This document shows positions 7,694 to 16,258 of a stretch of 64,000 nucleotides of DNA, one piece after another (the first letter of the stretch is position 1; each line of letters opens with the position of its first letter). This DNA comes from Aquimarina sp. BL5 (GTDB lineage Bacteria > Bacteroidota > Bacteroidia > Flavobacteriales > Flavobacteriaceae). Location: NCBI RefSeq assembly GCF_003443675.1, contig NZ_CP031963.1, forward strand, positions 4,053,501-4,117,500, given 5' to 3'. The notes below the pieces were generated by a model. That model did not search any database, was not told where the DNA came from, and saw only the letters and a list, made by a program, of their open reading frames with translations. Position numbers and translations under genes: made by a program.

Positions 7694-8995
7694 TTATGCG
7701 TTTATTGTTTGTTGCTTTTGAAAAGCATTTAAAATATCTTTTTCGAAATGTTTAAAAAATTCAGGATCGAAATTGGCTTCTGCCAGATGCTCCATAACAT
7801 AGTCTACATCTTTTTTCTCTGTTAGCCACTTGTCAAATGTTTCATGACGCATTCGTATTCCAAAAGTATTTATACCAAGAAATTCTCGAGTTTCTTTATG
7901 GTAAGAAACGGTAATACATTTTGTATCATCTTTGTGTATCCAATGAAATTGTGCTTCGTATTCTTTAGGTTTTCCAAACACCCATCCATAGGTCTGATAC
8001 TCGATATCTAGAAACTTAGCACTATTAAACCAATGCCCCGGCTTATACTCTAATTTATTTCCGCATATAGTCTGCGCAACTGTTTCGCCCATCATTCTGC
8101 CCGTATACCAAACAGCTTCGATAGGTCTTCTGTTTCCTATAGCTTCGTGTTGTTCTGCACAATCTCCAATCGCATAAATATTAGGAATGTTTGTTTCTAG
8201 AAAGCGATTTACTTTGATACCTCTTCCCAGTTCAATGCCAGAATCTTTTAAGAAATTTACATTTGGAGATACACCAGCGGTTAGACCTACAACATCACAA
8301 TCAATGACTTCTCCAGTTTCCTGAATTACTGCTGCTTTAACCTTTCCGTTATCGTCAGCAATAATTTCCTTTAGATTCATCCCTAAACGAAGATCAATAT
8401 GATGATTCTTTATATGTCTATTAATCATTCCACTTTCTCCAGGAGGAAGAACGCCATTCCAGAAACTATCTTCTCTTACTAAAAAAGTAACAGGAATACC
8501 TCGGGAGTTTAGCATTTCTGCTAATTCTATACCTATTAATCCACCTCCCACAATTACTGCTCTTTTACAAACCTTATTAGTAGGGGCATATTTTTCAAGA
8601 TTTTCAAGATCTTGTTTGTGATACATTCCCATTACACCATCTAAGTCCTGACCTGGCCACCCAAACTTGTTTGGTTTTGAGCCTGTGGCAATAATAAGTT
8701 TGTCATATTTCAGATTTTCTCCGCTATCGAAAATTAACTGACTTTTTTGGTGATCTACTTTAGAAACATACCCTTTTTTCAATTCAATTCGATTTTTTTT
8801 CCAGAACCAATTCTCATAGGGTTGGGTGTGTTCAAATTTCATATGCCCCATATAGACATACATTAATGCTGTACGAGAAAAGAAATAATCTGTTTCGGCA
8901 GATACAAGGGTAATTTTTTTATCAGACATTTTCCGGATATGCCTCGCAGCAGTAACACCAGAAATTCCGTTGCCGATAATTACAATATGTTCCAT
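7694..8995 (-). CDS. FAD/NAD(P)-dependent oxidoreductase
   Basis: 433 residues of the pyridine nucleotide-disulfide oxidoreductase superfamily without the redox Cys pair. An N-terminal FAD Rossmann motif (IIGNGISGVTAA) is followed by the ATG box IIATGSKPN, a second Rossmann motif for NAD(P)H (VIVGGGLIGIELAE), and the C-terminal FAD motif IYAIGDCAE. This is the ferredoxin-reductase or nitrite-reductase large-subunit-like layout. It is first in a two-gene operon with the polyferredoxin four bases downstream, so it probably feeds NAD(P)H electrons into that protein. The biological process served is not evident from the sequence. Confidence 0.85.
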   Translation of the reverse strand: MEHIVIIGNGISGVTAARHIRKMSDKKITLVSAETDYFFSRTALMYVYMGHMKFEHTQPYENWFWKKNRIELKKGYVSKVDHQKSQLIFDSGENLKYDKLIIATGSKPNKFGWPGQDLDGVMGMYHKQDLENLEKYAPTNKVCKRAVIVGGGLIGIELAEMLNSRGIPVTFLVREDSFWNGVLPPGESGMINRHIKNHHIDLRLGMNLKEIIADDNGKVKAAVIQETGEVIDCDVVGLTAGVSPNVNFLKDSGIELGRGIKVNRFLETNIPNIYAIGDCAEQHEAIGNRRPIEAVWYTGRMMGETVAQTICGNKLEYKPGHWFNSAKFLDIEYQTYGWVFGKPKEYEAQFHWIHKDDTKCITVSYHKETREFLGINTFGIRMRHETFDKWLTEKKDVDYVMEHLAEANFDPEFFKHFEKDILNAFQKQQTINA

Positions 8996-9317
8996 AAAGA
9001 TTTGTGTTAGTTGAATTCGATTTTTAGCTTAAAAAAATAAAACTTACGTCTGTCAGTCGTTCATAAATATAAGAACTTAAAGAGAATTAATAATTTAGAA
9101 TTAATCTAAAAAGCTGTGCTTCTGTAAGTTTTACTATCGAAATCGAACAGTGATTTCTTTTCGAAAAGAATAAAAATATCTTTTAAACAAATTCAAAATA
9201 ATTTGTAAGTAGCAGGTATGCCCTTCGACTCAATGCCAGTTGCCAAGGTAAACTTAAATGAAATTAACTCATATAAAAAACAGCTTCATTGAATGAAGTT
9301 TATAAAAACATTAACTC
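8996..9317. other. Divergent intergenic region with a degenerate REP-like piece
   Basis: 322 bases between divergent genes. I see no gene. Around 9219-9240 is CCTTCGACTCAATGCCAGT, which resembles the flavobacterial CTTCGAC..CTCAGACTGACA repeat found better preserved near 25803. A 15-base palindrome CTTCATTGAATGAAG (9284-9298) sits just before the DUF547 start. A minus-strand TATATTTA near 9068 is one mismatch from TAnnTTTG, with no good partner box. Confidence 0.4.
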
Positions 9318-10028
9318 ATGAAAAAAATAATTTTCTTATTGACTTTTCTTACGGTCACTATTGGTTCTGCACAAAACACAGCCGATTTTTTTACTAAGTC
9401 AGATGCTTTTTTCAAAAAGCATGTAACTAAAGGAAAAGTTGATTATAAGTCCATCAAAAATGACCCAACTACATTAAATGAATTATTAGATATAGCTGCT
9501 GGTGCGAGTGTTTCTAAAAATGACTCCAAAACTTTTCAGGCGTTCTTTATAAATGGATATAATTTGTCTGTGATAAAAGGAATTGTTGATAATTATCCAA
9601 CAAAGTCTCCACTAGATATCAAGGGCTTTTTCGATAAAACCAAATATACTTTAGGAGGTAAAACGACAACCTTGAATGATCTTGAGAATAAAATATTAAG
9701 AAAAAACTTCCCAACCGAAGCTCGTTTTCATTTCGCATTAGTGTGTGCTGGATTAGGATGTCCTCCAATAATTTCTGAAGCTTACACTCCTTCATTATTA
9801 GAAAAACAACTGCAACGCCAGACAACGATAGCATTAAATAACCCTAATTTCATAAAAGTTAAAGGAAAAAAAGTGCAGCTTTCTAAGATATTCGAATGGT
9901 ACAAAGGCGATTTTACCCAAAATGGTTCAGAAATAGACTATGTAAATCAGTTTAGAAAGGAAAAAATTCCGACGAATGCAAAAGTATCTTATTACCCATA
10001 CAATTGGAGTCTAAATAGTATCAAATAA
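9318..10028 (+). CDS. DUF547 domain protein, secreted
   Basis: 236 residues with a clear signal peptide (cut near GSAQ, residue 19). The body carries the DUF547 hallmarks: FINGYNLSVIKGIVDNYP, a tLNDLENKILR segment, and FHFALVCAGLGCPP with two conserved Cys. The family resembles papain-like or transglutaminase-like folds, but its biochemical role is unknown. A paralogue with the same layout is at 23547-24260, tied to the arsenosugar cluster. This copy precedes a beta-barrel protein gene, with a stem-loop between them. Confidence 0.85.
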   Translation: MKKIIFLLTFLTVTIGSAQNTADFFTKSDAFFKKHVTKGKVDYKSIKNDPTTLNELLDIAAGASVSKNDSKTFQAFFINGYNLSVIKGIVDNYPTKSPLDIKGFFDKTKYTLGGKTTTLNDLENKILRKNFPTEARFHFALVCAGLGCPPIISEAYTPSLLEKQLQRQTTIALNNPNFIKVKGKKVQLSKIFEWYKGDFTQNGSEIDYVNQFRKEKIPTNAKVSYYPYNWSLNSIK

Positions 10029-10044
10029 TAAAAATCAAATCATT

Positions 10045-10076
10045 AACAATTTAGGGTGTTGATCATCTAAATTGTT
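10045..10076 (+). terminator. Stem-loop after the DUF547 gene
   Basis: AACAATTTAG (10045-10054) and CTAAATTGTT (10067-10076) form a perfect 10-bp AU-rich stem with a 12-base loop. No long T-tract follows, so it may be a weak terminator or an mRNA 3' stabiliser. Confidence 0.5.
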
Positions 10077-10100
10077 CTAATCATATAATCTTTTAATAAC

Positions 10101-11054
10101 ATGAAATCTACTAAAAACCTTATAACTACACTTTTTATATGCCTAGCAATCACTTTTGGATTTGCTCAGGATGATGATTCTGGAGTGTCTAATATACAAG
10201 AATTTACACCGTCAAAACTATTGAAAAAGGGACAATGGGATATTAAGTTTTTTAATAGTATTTATACTCAAACCGAACGAACTGACGCAGGATCTAAATC
10301 AGTAACAATAGATAGGCAAACATTCTTTACCAATACTACAGAAATATTTACCGGGGTTAGCAAAAATTCTAGAGTAAATGTAGGAGCCATTTTTCAGGTA
10401 AGGTCTAATTCATTAGCAGGTCAAGGTGCTTTGGACGTTTTTTCTTTCCAGGATAACGGTAATGATAGAAGATCTGGTTTAACTACAATTGCCCCTGCAG
10501 TAAGAATACAGCCATTCAGAAGTTTAGCAACATTCTCTTTTACGACATCATTGATTATTCCAGTTTTTGAAGATGCTCCTGATACGGTAGCTGATAATGT
10601 GGATTCGTTTTTGGATCAGCGAAGTTTTGCTTGGGAAACCAAGTTTTTCTATGACAGAACTTTTGGTGGAAATAAGTGGCAATTGTTTACGGAAGTAGAT
10701 TTTAAATTCAATTTTGGAGATAATAGGGAAAATGTAGCACCAGATGAAAATTCATCAGAAAGGTTCGCGGGTAATAGTTTGTTCTTGCCAATAAGTGCTT
10801 TCTTGAGTTACTTTCCGACATCAAAATCTACAGTTTTCGTAAATGCTCAACAAGCTTTCTTAATAGGAATTGATAATCCCCAAGGACCAGGACAGGATAA
10901 CTTTTCTCAAAATGGTACGCAATTAGGATTTGGAGGTAAATATCAGTTAACAAAAGTTCTTAATATAGAGGCTTCTTTTGGAAAATTTGTTAGAGGAGAT
11001 AATTTTCAAGGATTAGGACAAACATTTAGCTTAGGTTTAAGAGCATTGTTTTAA
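10101..11054 (+). CDS. Outer-membrane beta-barrel protein of unknown function
   Basis: 317 residues. The signal peptide ends at FGFAQ (about residue 22). The rest alternates hydrophobic and polar residues in short strands, for example WDIKFFNSIYTQTE and LFTEVDFKFNFGD, and ends in a C-terminal Phe (LGLRALF), the usual outer-membrane barrel insertion signal. I do not recognise the specific family; it resembles MetA-pathway or phenol-degradation type barrel proteins only in general style. A GH113-like lipoprotein gene lies 45 bases downstream on the same strand, so the two may be co-transcribed. No substrate can be inferred. Confidence 0.65.
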   Translation: MKSTKNLITTLFICLAITFGFAQDDDSGVSNIQEFTPSKLLKKGQWDIKFFNSIYTQTERTDAGSKSVTIDRQTFFTNTTEIFTGVSKNSRVNVGAIFQVRSNSLAGQGALDVFSFQDNGNDRRSGLTTIAPAVRIQPFRSLATFSFTTSLIIPVFEDAPDTVADNVDSFLDQRSFAWETKFFYDRTFGGNKWQLFTEVDFKFNFGDNRENVAPDENSSERFAGNSLFLPISAFLSYFPTSKSTVFVNAQQAFLIGIDNPQGPGQDNFSQNGTQLGFGGKYQLTKVLNIEASFGKFVRGDNFQGLGQTFSLGLRALF

Positions 11055-11099
11055 GAAAAAAGAATATAAATTGTATTTTCAGCGGTATAAAAGATATAT

Positions 11100-12098
11100 A
11101 TGAAAAGATTTTTTATACTGCTGATTAGTTTAATCTGTTGCGGTTGTTCTGGTCAAAAATCTAAAATTAACGGAATTAGTTTTGTAGCATCACCTAAAGA
11201 GATAAGCGAAACCAATATAGATCCGGTTGTAAATGTAAAGGCTAATTGGGCAGCGGTAATGCCCTTTGGTTTTGTTAAAAATTTAAAAGAACCTTCGGTT
11301 GTTTTTAATATAGAAAGACAATGGTGGGGAGAACGGGCAGATGGAGCAAAACAAACTATAGAGTTACTAAATCAAAAGAGGATCAAAGTAATGTTGAAAC
11401 CTCAGATTTGGGTTTGGAAAGGAGAGTTTACGGGTAATATTTCTATGGATTCTGAAGAAGACTGGAACACTTTCGAGAATTCTTATGAAGATTTCATAAT
11501 GTTATATGCTCGATTAGGCCAAGAAATGAAAGTTCCTGTTTTATGTATTGGAACTGAATTGCACACTTTTGTGCAAAAAAGACCTACTTACTGGAGGCAA
11601 CTCATAAAGAAGATAAGATCAGTATATAAAGGAAAGTTGACGTATGCGGAGAATTGGGATCAGTTTGCTAATGTTCCGTTCTGGAATCAGCTAGATTATA
11701 TAGGTGTAGATGCATATTTTCCGGTTTCTGATAGTAAAACACCAACTATAGAAGAGTTGAGAGAAGGATGGCAGCAGCACAAAAGTAAAATAGAGACATT
11801 ACAGGAAACTATAGTAAAACCGGTTTTATTTACAGAATACGGATATAGAAGTGTTCATTATACAGGAAAAGAACCTTGGGATTCTAATAGAATACATGGA
11901 AATGTGGATCTATTGGCGCAAAGTAATGCTTTAACAGCATTATATGAAGAATTTTGGAAAGAACCTTGGTTTGCTGGAGGATTTCTTTGGAAATGGTATC
12001 ATAATCATGATGAGGTAGGAGGTGAAGATAATAATAGATTTACCATACAGAATAAACCAGCAGAAAAGCTAATACAATCATTATATAAAGATGACTAA
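11100..12098 (+). CDS. GH113-like glycoside hydrolase lipoprotein
   Basis: 332 residues. The N-terminus is a lipoprotein signal (LISLICCGCSGQ) with two or three possible lipobox Cys. The fold reads as a (beta/alpha)8 barrel of the GH113 (beta-mannanase) type. The likely acid/base is Glu in VLCIGTELHT and the nucleophile Glu in VLFTEYGYRS; supporting strings are KPQIWVW, YIGVDAYFPVS and GFLWKWYHN. The protein should be anchored in the outer or inner membrane facing the periplasm or surface. It overlaps the next lipoprotein gene by eight bases. Some relatives are annotated only as TIM-barrel hydrolase-like, so mannan specificity is inference. Confidence 0.75.
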   Translation: MKRFFILLISLICCGCSGQKSKINGISFVASPKEISETNIDPVVNVKANWAAVMPFGFVKNLKEPSVVFNIERQWWGERADGAKQTIELLNQKRIKVMLKPQIWVWKGEFTGNISMDSEEDWNTFENSYEDFIMLYARLGQEMKVPVLCIGTELHTFVQKRPTYWRQLIKKIRSVYKGKLTYAENWDQFANVPFWNQLDYIGVDAYFPVSDSKTPTIEELREGWQQHKSKIETLQETIVKPVLFTEYGYRSVHYTGKEPWDSNRIHGNVDLLAQSNALTALYEEFWKEPWFAGGFLWKWYHNHDEVGGEDNNRFTIQNKPAEKLIQSLYKDD

Positions 12099-12828
12099 AA
12101 CCAATTATATAGTACTCGTGTTATGTTGCATCTTATATGCGTGTGACAATGGTGAGAATACTATACAATTGGAGAATTCTTTAGCTTCATTAGTAAATGC
12201 TAATGAAATAGAAATTGATAATGTGATTGCTTGTGCATCAGCATCTAAATCAGATCAAAACACTGTTATTACTTATGTATATCCAAGGCCCGGTGCAACA
12301 GATATACGATATTATGAGACTTCTAGAATTGATGTGGATAAGGATAATTATAAAAACTATATGCATATCGACATAGAATCTTCGGATTTTTTTAGCGGAT
12401 ATCTCAAAAAATTTACCAGAAGTACTACTGAAGAAAAATGGGTAATCATTACCTTTTTTGAAGAAAGTAAATTACACTTGTCTAATCCGATTAGATTAAA
12501 GCATATTACAAAACCCACTGAATTTACTGATGAATTGACTATTACTACAGGTGCAGAGGCTATGCCCTCTTTTAGCTGGAATGATGGATTTTTTGATGAT
12601 AATAACATATATTTCCAGGTAATTTCTAACACCAATAATGAATTACTTTCTGGAACGTATACTTTTCAAAAACAGTTTCAGTATTATAAACTAGAAAATG
12701 TAGTTTTAAATATTACACAAGGAATACCACCACCACTAGATCCGATGAACTCTTACAATTTTACTTTAATGGGAGTAAGTGAAGATAATTGGGTGAATTT
12801 ACTTATTGAAAAAAACTTTACACCTTAG
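12091..12828 (+). CDS. Lipoprotein of unknown function
   Basis: 245 residues with a short lipoprotein signal (VLCCILYACDNG, Cys at about residue 18). The mature part is beta-rich and acidic with no motif I recognise; strings such as VYPRPGATDIRYYE suggest immunoglobulin-like or beta-sandwich folding, but that is a guess. It overlaps the GH113-like gene by eight bases and ends four bases before the BamA-like gene, so the three are almost certainly translated from one mRNA. A role as a surface partner of either neighbour is possible but unsupported. Confidence 0.7.
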   Translation: MTKTNYIVLVLCCILYACDNGENTIQLENSLASLVNANEIEIDNVIACASASKSDQNTVITYVYPRPGATDIRYYETSRIDVDKDNYKNYMHIDIESSDFFSGYLKKFTRSTTEEKWVIITFFEESKLHLSNPIRLKHITKPTEFTDELTITTGAEAMPSFSWNDGFFDDNNIYFQVISNTNNELLSGTYTFQKQFQYYKLENVVLNITQGIPPPLDPMNSYNFTLMGVSEDNWVNLLIEKNFTP

Positions 12829-12832
12829 CGCT

Positions 12833-14095
12833 ATGAAAAGGGTCATTTTATTAACCACACTATTTTTTTGCTTTGTCAATTATGCACAAGAATTAAAGAT
12901 TGTTGATCTCAAAGTACAAGGGAATAAAAAAACAAAGGCATCTTTCATAAAAAAAATTGCAAAAGTAAAAGCAGGAGCAACTCTGGATTCGATTGCAATC
13001 GAAGAAGATATTAAAAGAATTAAAAGATTGCCATCAGTCGCTCATGCGTATTATCAGGTTTTCGAAGCACAAAAAGAAGGAGAGTATAATGTTTTTTATA
13101 CCATAGAAGAAAATTTTACTATCATTCCTAGTGCGAATGTGTATACGACTAATGATGACGAGTTTGCCTTTAGAGTTGGTTTATATGAATTTAATCTCTT
13201 TGGTCAAAATATTACTTTCGGAGGATTTTATCAGGATGATATATATAGTTCCTTTGGGGTTAATCTAAGAGCTCCCTATTTGTTTAGTAGTAAAATTGGC
13301 CTAGCTTTTAATTATCAAAATCTTACCACTCAGGAACCTGTTTTTTTGGATACTGGTACTGCGGATTATAGATACAATAATACATCTTATGAATTATTGG
13401 GATTGTATGAGTTTAATTTTCAGAATCGAGTAGAGTTGGGAGTAAATTACTTTAATGAAGATTATAGTTATAAAAGAGGAGCAACAGGTCCAGGTGTGCC
13501 TTTAGATTTTGATGTTAATAAATTACTATACAAACTAATCTACGAGTATAATAATCTTGATTATGATTTTCAGTATGTCTCTGGATTTAAGAGTGTTGCT
13601 AATTTTCAATATGTAATTAGTACCGAAAATGTTTTACCTGATTTTTTAATCGGCTGGAATGATTTTTTATATTATCACAGAGTAGGAAAAAAAGGCAATT
13701 GGGCATCACGATTACGTCTTGGATTAGCAACTAATGATGACTCTCCCTTTGCTCCCTTTGCAGTGGATAACAACCTTAATATTAGAGGGGTTGGAAATAC
13801 AATTGACAGAGGAACCGGAGTAATCGTAATCAATACAGAATACAGGCATACATTGTACGACAAAGATTGGTTCGTATTGCAGAGTAATGTTTTTGTAGAT
13901 GGAGGTAGCTGGCGAAATCCTGGAGGGGATTTTGGTGATTTTGGCGATACACAAAACTTCAGAATATATCCAGGTGTAGGATTACGTTTTATGCACAAAC
14001 GTATTTTTAATGCGATTTTTAGAATCGATTATGGGTATGGTGTCACAGAGGACGCTACCAATGGATTTGTGTTTGGAATAGGGCAATATTTCTAA
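12833..14095 (+). CDS. BamA/TamA-family (Omp85) outer-membrane protein, single POTRA
   Basis: 420 residues from the ATG at 12833, four bases after the upstream stop. An in-frame ATG at 12806 would add nine residues before a good signal peptide, so I prefer the inner start. After the signal (cut near NYAQ) one POTRA-like domain is visible (about residues 20-95: LKIVDLKVQGNKKT, then the VKAGATLDS and RIKRLPSVA elements). A barrel of about 16 strands follows, with NIRGVGNT as a likely lid-lock-type L6 region, ending in Phe (FGIGQYF). It is much shorter than true BamA (five POTRA domains), so this is an accessory Omp85 protein, perhaps for insertion or secretion of the neighbouring lipoproteins. 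Confidence 0.75.
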   Translation: MKRVILLTTLFFCFVNYAQELKIVDLKVQGNKKTKASFIKKIAKVKAGATLDSIAIEEDIKRIKRLPSVAHAYYQVFEAQKEGEYNVFYTIEENFTIIPSANVYTTNDDEFAFRVGLYEFNLFGQNITFGGFYQDDIYSSFGVNLRAPYLFSSKIGLAFNYQNLTTQEPVFLDTGTADYRYNNTSYELLGLYEFNFQNRVELGVNYFNEDYSYKRGATGPGVPLDFDVNKLLYKLIYEYNNLDYDFQYVSGFKSVANFQYVISTENVLPDFLIGWNDFLYYHRVGKKGNWASRLRLGLATNDDSPFAPFAVDNNLNIRGVGNTIDRGTGVIVINTEYRHTLYDKDWFVLQSNVFVDGGSWRNPGGDFGDFGDTQNFRIYPGVGLRFMHKRIFNAIFRIDYGYGVTEDATNGFVFGIGQYF

Positions 14096-14135
14096 TAATC
14101 AAAAATTAGGTTTTTGTTAAAAACAAGTTAATTAG

Positions 14136-14153
14136 TTACCGAACGTTTGGTAA
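14136..14153 (+). promoter_or_regulatory. TetR operator O1, covering the tetR -33 box
   Basis: TTACCGAACGTTTGGTAA, an 18-base palindrome with one mismatched pair, centred on CG. A near-identical perfect version lies at 14765-14782, before the next gene. The TTTG of the predicted promoter (14146-14149) is inside this operator, so a bound repressor should block sigma contact. Confidence 0.85.
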
Positions 14154-14176
14154 AAAACTAATTACCTATATATTTG
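14146..14176 (+). promoter_or_regulatory. Bacteroidota-type promoter of the tetR gene
   Basis: TTTG (14146-14149), 19 bases, then TATATTTG (14169-14176), an exact match to TAnnTTTG. The expected start of transcription is only a few bases before the ATG at 14184, so the mRNA is probably leaderless or nearly so. Confidence 0.75.
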
Positions 14177-14183
14177 TGGTGTT

Positions 14184-14744
14184 ATGAGACCAGTAAAAGT
14201 AGAAGATAAACGGTTGATGGAGGGCCTTAATCAGGTTTTTAGATCTAAAGGTTATGAAGGAGCTAGTCTAAACGAATTGGCAGAAGGTGCCGGTTTAAAA
14301 AAAGCAAGTTTGTATCATAGATTTCCCGATGGAAAAAAGGGAATTGGCCTTGCAGTCTTATCGTATTCTTCGGATTGGTTGCATAAGAATCTGTATGAGT
14401 TACTGATGGATAAAAAAGTTTTGAAAGAGGAAAGGTTGGAAACGACTTTAACCAGAATAAAGGAATTATACGGTGATGGAAAAGAAACTTGTGTGCTTAG
14501 ATCCTTATCAATGGAATCTGGAATGGAAATATTTGGAGATCAAATAAAAGAAGAGATGGATAGATGGATAAGAAATTTCACAGAATTTGGATTAGAGTTC
14601 GGACTTAGTAGAGATCAATCAACGAGAATTGCAAAACAGGGTTTAATAAGTATACAAGGAAGTCTTGTAGTAGCTAATGCAATGTCTGATAACAGCTTGT
14701 TTTTGGATACTTTAGAAGATATAAAACTTAAGTATAAAGCATAA
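14184..14744 (+). CDS. TetR/AcrR-family transcriptional regulator
   Basis: 186 residues. Residues about 5-50 form the TetR HTH (FRSKGYEGASLNELAEGAGL, then KKASLYHRFPDGKKG with the usual [YF]-x-x-F element). The C-terminal part is a helical ligand-binding domain with CVLRSLSMESG. The two nearly identical palindromes, one before this gene and one before the DUF1348 gene, give strong support for autoregulation plus control of the downstream pair. The inducer is unknown. The presence of an alpha/beta hydrolase of the dehalogenase/epoxide-hydrolase type suggests a small organic electrophile or ester, which is inference. Confidence 0.9.
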   Translation: MRPVKVEDKRLMEGLNQVFRSKGYEGASLNELAEGAGLKKASLYHRFPDGKKGIGLAVLSYSSDWLHKNLYELLMDKKVLKEERLETTLTRIKELYGDGKETCVLRSLSMESGMEIFGDQIKEEMDRWIRNFTEFGLEFGLSRDQSTRIAKQGLISIQGSLVVANAMSDNSLFLDTLEDIKLKYKA

Positions 14745-14764
14745 TATTTTTTTACAATAATAAT

Positions 14765-14782
14765 TTACCGAACGTTCGGTAA
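14765..14782 (+). promoter_or_regulatory. TetR operator O2 before the DUF1348 gene
   Basis: TTACCGAACGTTCGGTAA, a perfect 18-base palindrome. One base later lies TAAATTTT (14783-14790), one mismatch from TAnnTTTG, and the ATG is at 14795. A second repressed, near-leaderless start is plausible, though no -33 TTTG is at the right distance. Confidence 0.85.
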
Positions 14783-14794
14783 TAAATTTTAATA

Positions 14795-15205
14795 ATGAAA
14801 AAAAAATTCCCTTTGCCACCTTTTACAGAAGAAACGGCAAAACAAAAAGTTCAGATGGCAGAAGATGCCTGGAACAGTAAAGATCCAATAGCTATATCAA
14901 CGGCTTATAGTTTAGAAACCGAATGGCGTAATCGAAATCAATTTATCAATGGACAAGAAGAAGTACAGGAATTTCTCAGAGATAAATGGAAAAAAGAACT
15001 CAATTATAAACTTAGAAAAGAATTATGGGCATATCAAGATAATAGGATTGCAGTGCGATTTGAGTATGAATATCAAAATAAAAACAATCAATGGTACAGA
15101 GCATACGGTAATGAAAATTGGGAGTTTGATGAGAATGGTTTTATGGAAAAAAGATATGCCAGTATTAACGATTTAGAAATATCAGAGACAGAAAGAAAAT
15201 TATAA
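14795..15205 (+). CDS. DUF1348 / nuclear transport factor 2-like protein
   Basis: 136 residues covering the whole SnoaL/NTF2-like fold of DUF1348. Family strings are PPFTEETAKQKVQMAEDAWNS, WRNRNQFINGQEEVQEFL, KELWAYQDNRIAVRFEYE, YGNENWEFDENGFM and a final ASINDL. NTF2-like proteins form cone-shaped pockets that bind or isomerise small molecules; the DUF1348 substrate is unknown. There is no signal peptide, so it is cytoplasmic. It lies directly after its own operator and 24 bases before the hydrolase gene. TetR-DUF1348 pairs recur in many bacteria, in keeping with a stress- or xenobiotic-induced unit. Confidence 0.9.
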   Translation: MKKKFPLPPFTEETAKQKVQMAEDAWNSKDPIAISTAYSLETEWRNRNQFINGQEEVQEFLRDKWKKELNYKLRKELWAYQDNRIAVRFEYEYQNKNNQWYRAYGNENWEFDENGFMEKRYASINDLEISETERKL

Positions 15206-15229
15206 TCTAATTTAAATACATACATAAAG

Positions 15230-16204
15230 ATGAAAAATCAAAAGACAAAGCGTTTTATAGTATTGCTTGTGATTACTCTTACCACAAGTGTCTTAGCGCA
15301 TGGTTTACCCCTTAAGAATAATTACGAAACTACTATAGAGCATGCGGTTAAATATAAAAAAATCAATATACAAGGAATAGATGTTGCCTATAGAGAGGCT
15401 GGTAATCCTAAAAATCCGGCGATTGTATTATTACATGGATTTCCTTCTTCATCTCATCAATACCGTAAAGTATTGAATGCATTATCCGATGAGTTTTACT
15501 TAATTGCACCGGATTATCCTGGTTTTGGGAATAGTGATTTTCCAAGTGCTACGTCTTACGAGTATACTTTTGATAACTTAGCTAATACTATTGAGGTTTT
15601 CTTGGAAAAGTTAAAAATTAGGTCCTATGCATTAATGATTCAAGATTATGGTGCTCCAATAGGTTTAAGAATTGCGACTAAGTATCCAGAAAGAGTAACC
15701 GCTATTATAAATCAAAATGGAAATGCCTATAAAGAAGGTTTAGGACCTGCCTGGAAGGATGTTAAAGCATTTTGGGCAAATAGATCTCCAGAAACTGAGA
15801 AGGCTTTGTTACCTGTGTTTTCTATAGAAGGATTAAAATGGCAATATACTCACGGTACCAGAAATCCAGAAAATGTGAATCCAGATACTTGGCATTTGGA
15901 TTACTTACGAATGTCAAGACCGAATGCTCATAAAGTCAACTTAGATCTGTTTTATGATTATCAAAACAACATAAAGTTATATCCGAAATGGCAAAAGTAT
16001 TTTAGAGACAACCAACCTCCACTATTAATTGTTTGGGGTAAAAACGATGCCTTCTTTCCAGAAAGTGGGGCAGAAGCTTTTAAAAAGGATGTAAAAAATA
16101 TTGATTATAATATTTATGATACTGGGCATTTTGCTTTAGAGGAAGAAAGTAAATCGATTATCAAGAAAATTAGATTTTTCCTGAAAAAAAATGGAGTTAA
16201 ATAA
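15230..16204 (+). CDS. Alpha/beta hydrolase, haloalkane dehalogenase/epoxide hydrolase type, exported
   Basis: 324 residues. The N-terminus has a hydrophobic signal-like stretch (residues 9-24), so periplasmic export is likely, unusual for this group. The core is a classic alpha/beta hydrolase: oxyanion HG at 69-70 (LLHGFPSSS), nucleophile Asp139 in IQDYGAPIG, likely acid Asp273 in VWGKNDAFFP, and His300 in DTGHFALEEES. An Asp nucleophile points to a dehalogenase or epoxide hydrolase rather than an esterase. It is the last gene of the TetR-controlled unit, followed by a strong terminator. The true substrate cannot be read. Confidence 0.88.
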   Translation: MKNQKTKRFIVLLVITLTTSVLAHGLPLKNNYETTIEHAVKYKKINIQGIDVAYREAGNPKNPAIVLLHGFPSSSHQYRKVLNALSDEFYLIAPDYPGFGNSDFPSATSYEYTFDNLANTIEVFLEKLKIRSYALMIQDYGAPIGLRIATKYPERVTAIINQNGNAYKEGLGPAWKDVKAFWANRSPETEKALLPVFSIEGLKWQYTHGTRNPENVNPDTWHLDYLRMSRPNAHKVNLDLFYDYQNNIKLYPKWQKYFRDNQPPLLIVWGKNDAFFPESGAEAFKKDVKNIDYNIYDTGHFALEEESKSIIKKIRFFLKKNGVK

Positions 16205-16218
16205 TAGCTACAAAATAG

Positions 16219-16252
16219 AACAAGGATCTAGTTGATAAACTAGATCCTTGTT
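16219..16252. terminator. Bidirectional terminator between convergent genes
   Basis: CAAGGATCTAGTT (16221-16233) and AACTAGATCCTTG (16238-16250) form a perfect 13-bp stem with a GATA loop, extended by AA/TT outside. It sits between the hydrolase gene (plus) and the small GG-leader peptide gene (minus), and should stop both. Confidence 0.85.
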
Positions 16253-16258
16253 TCATTA

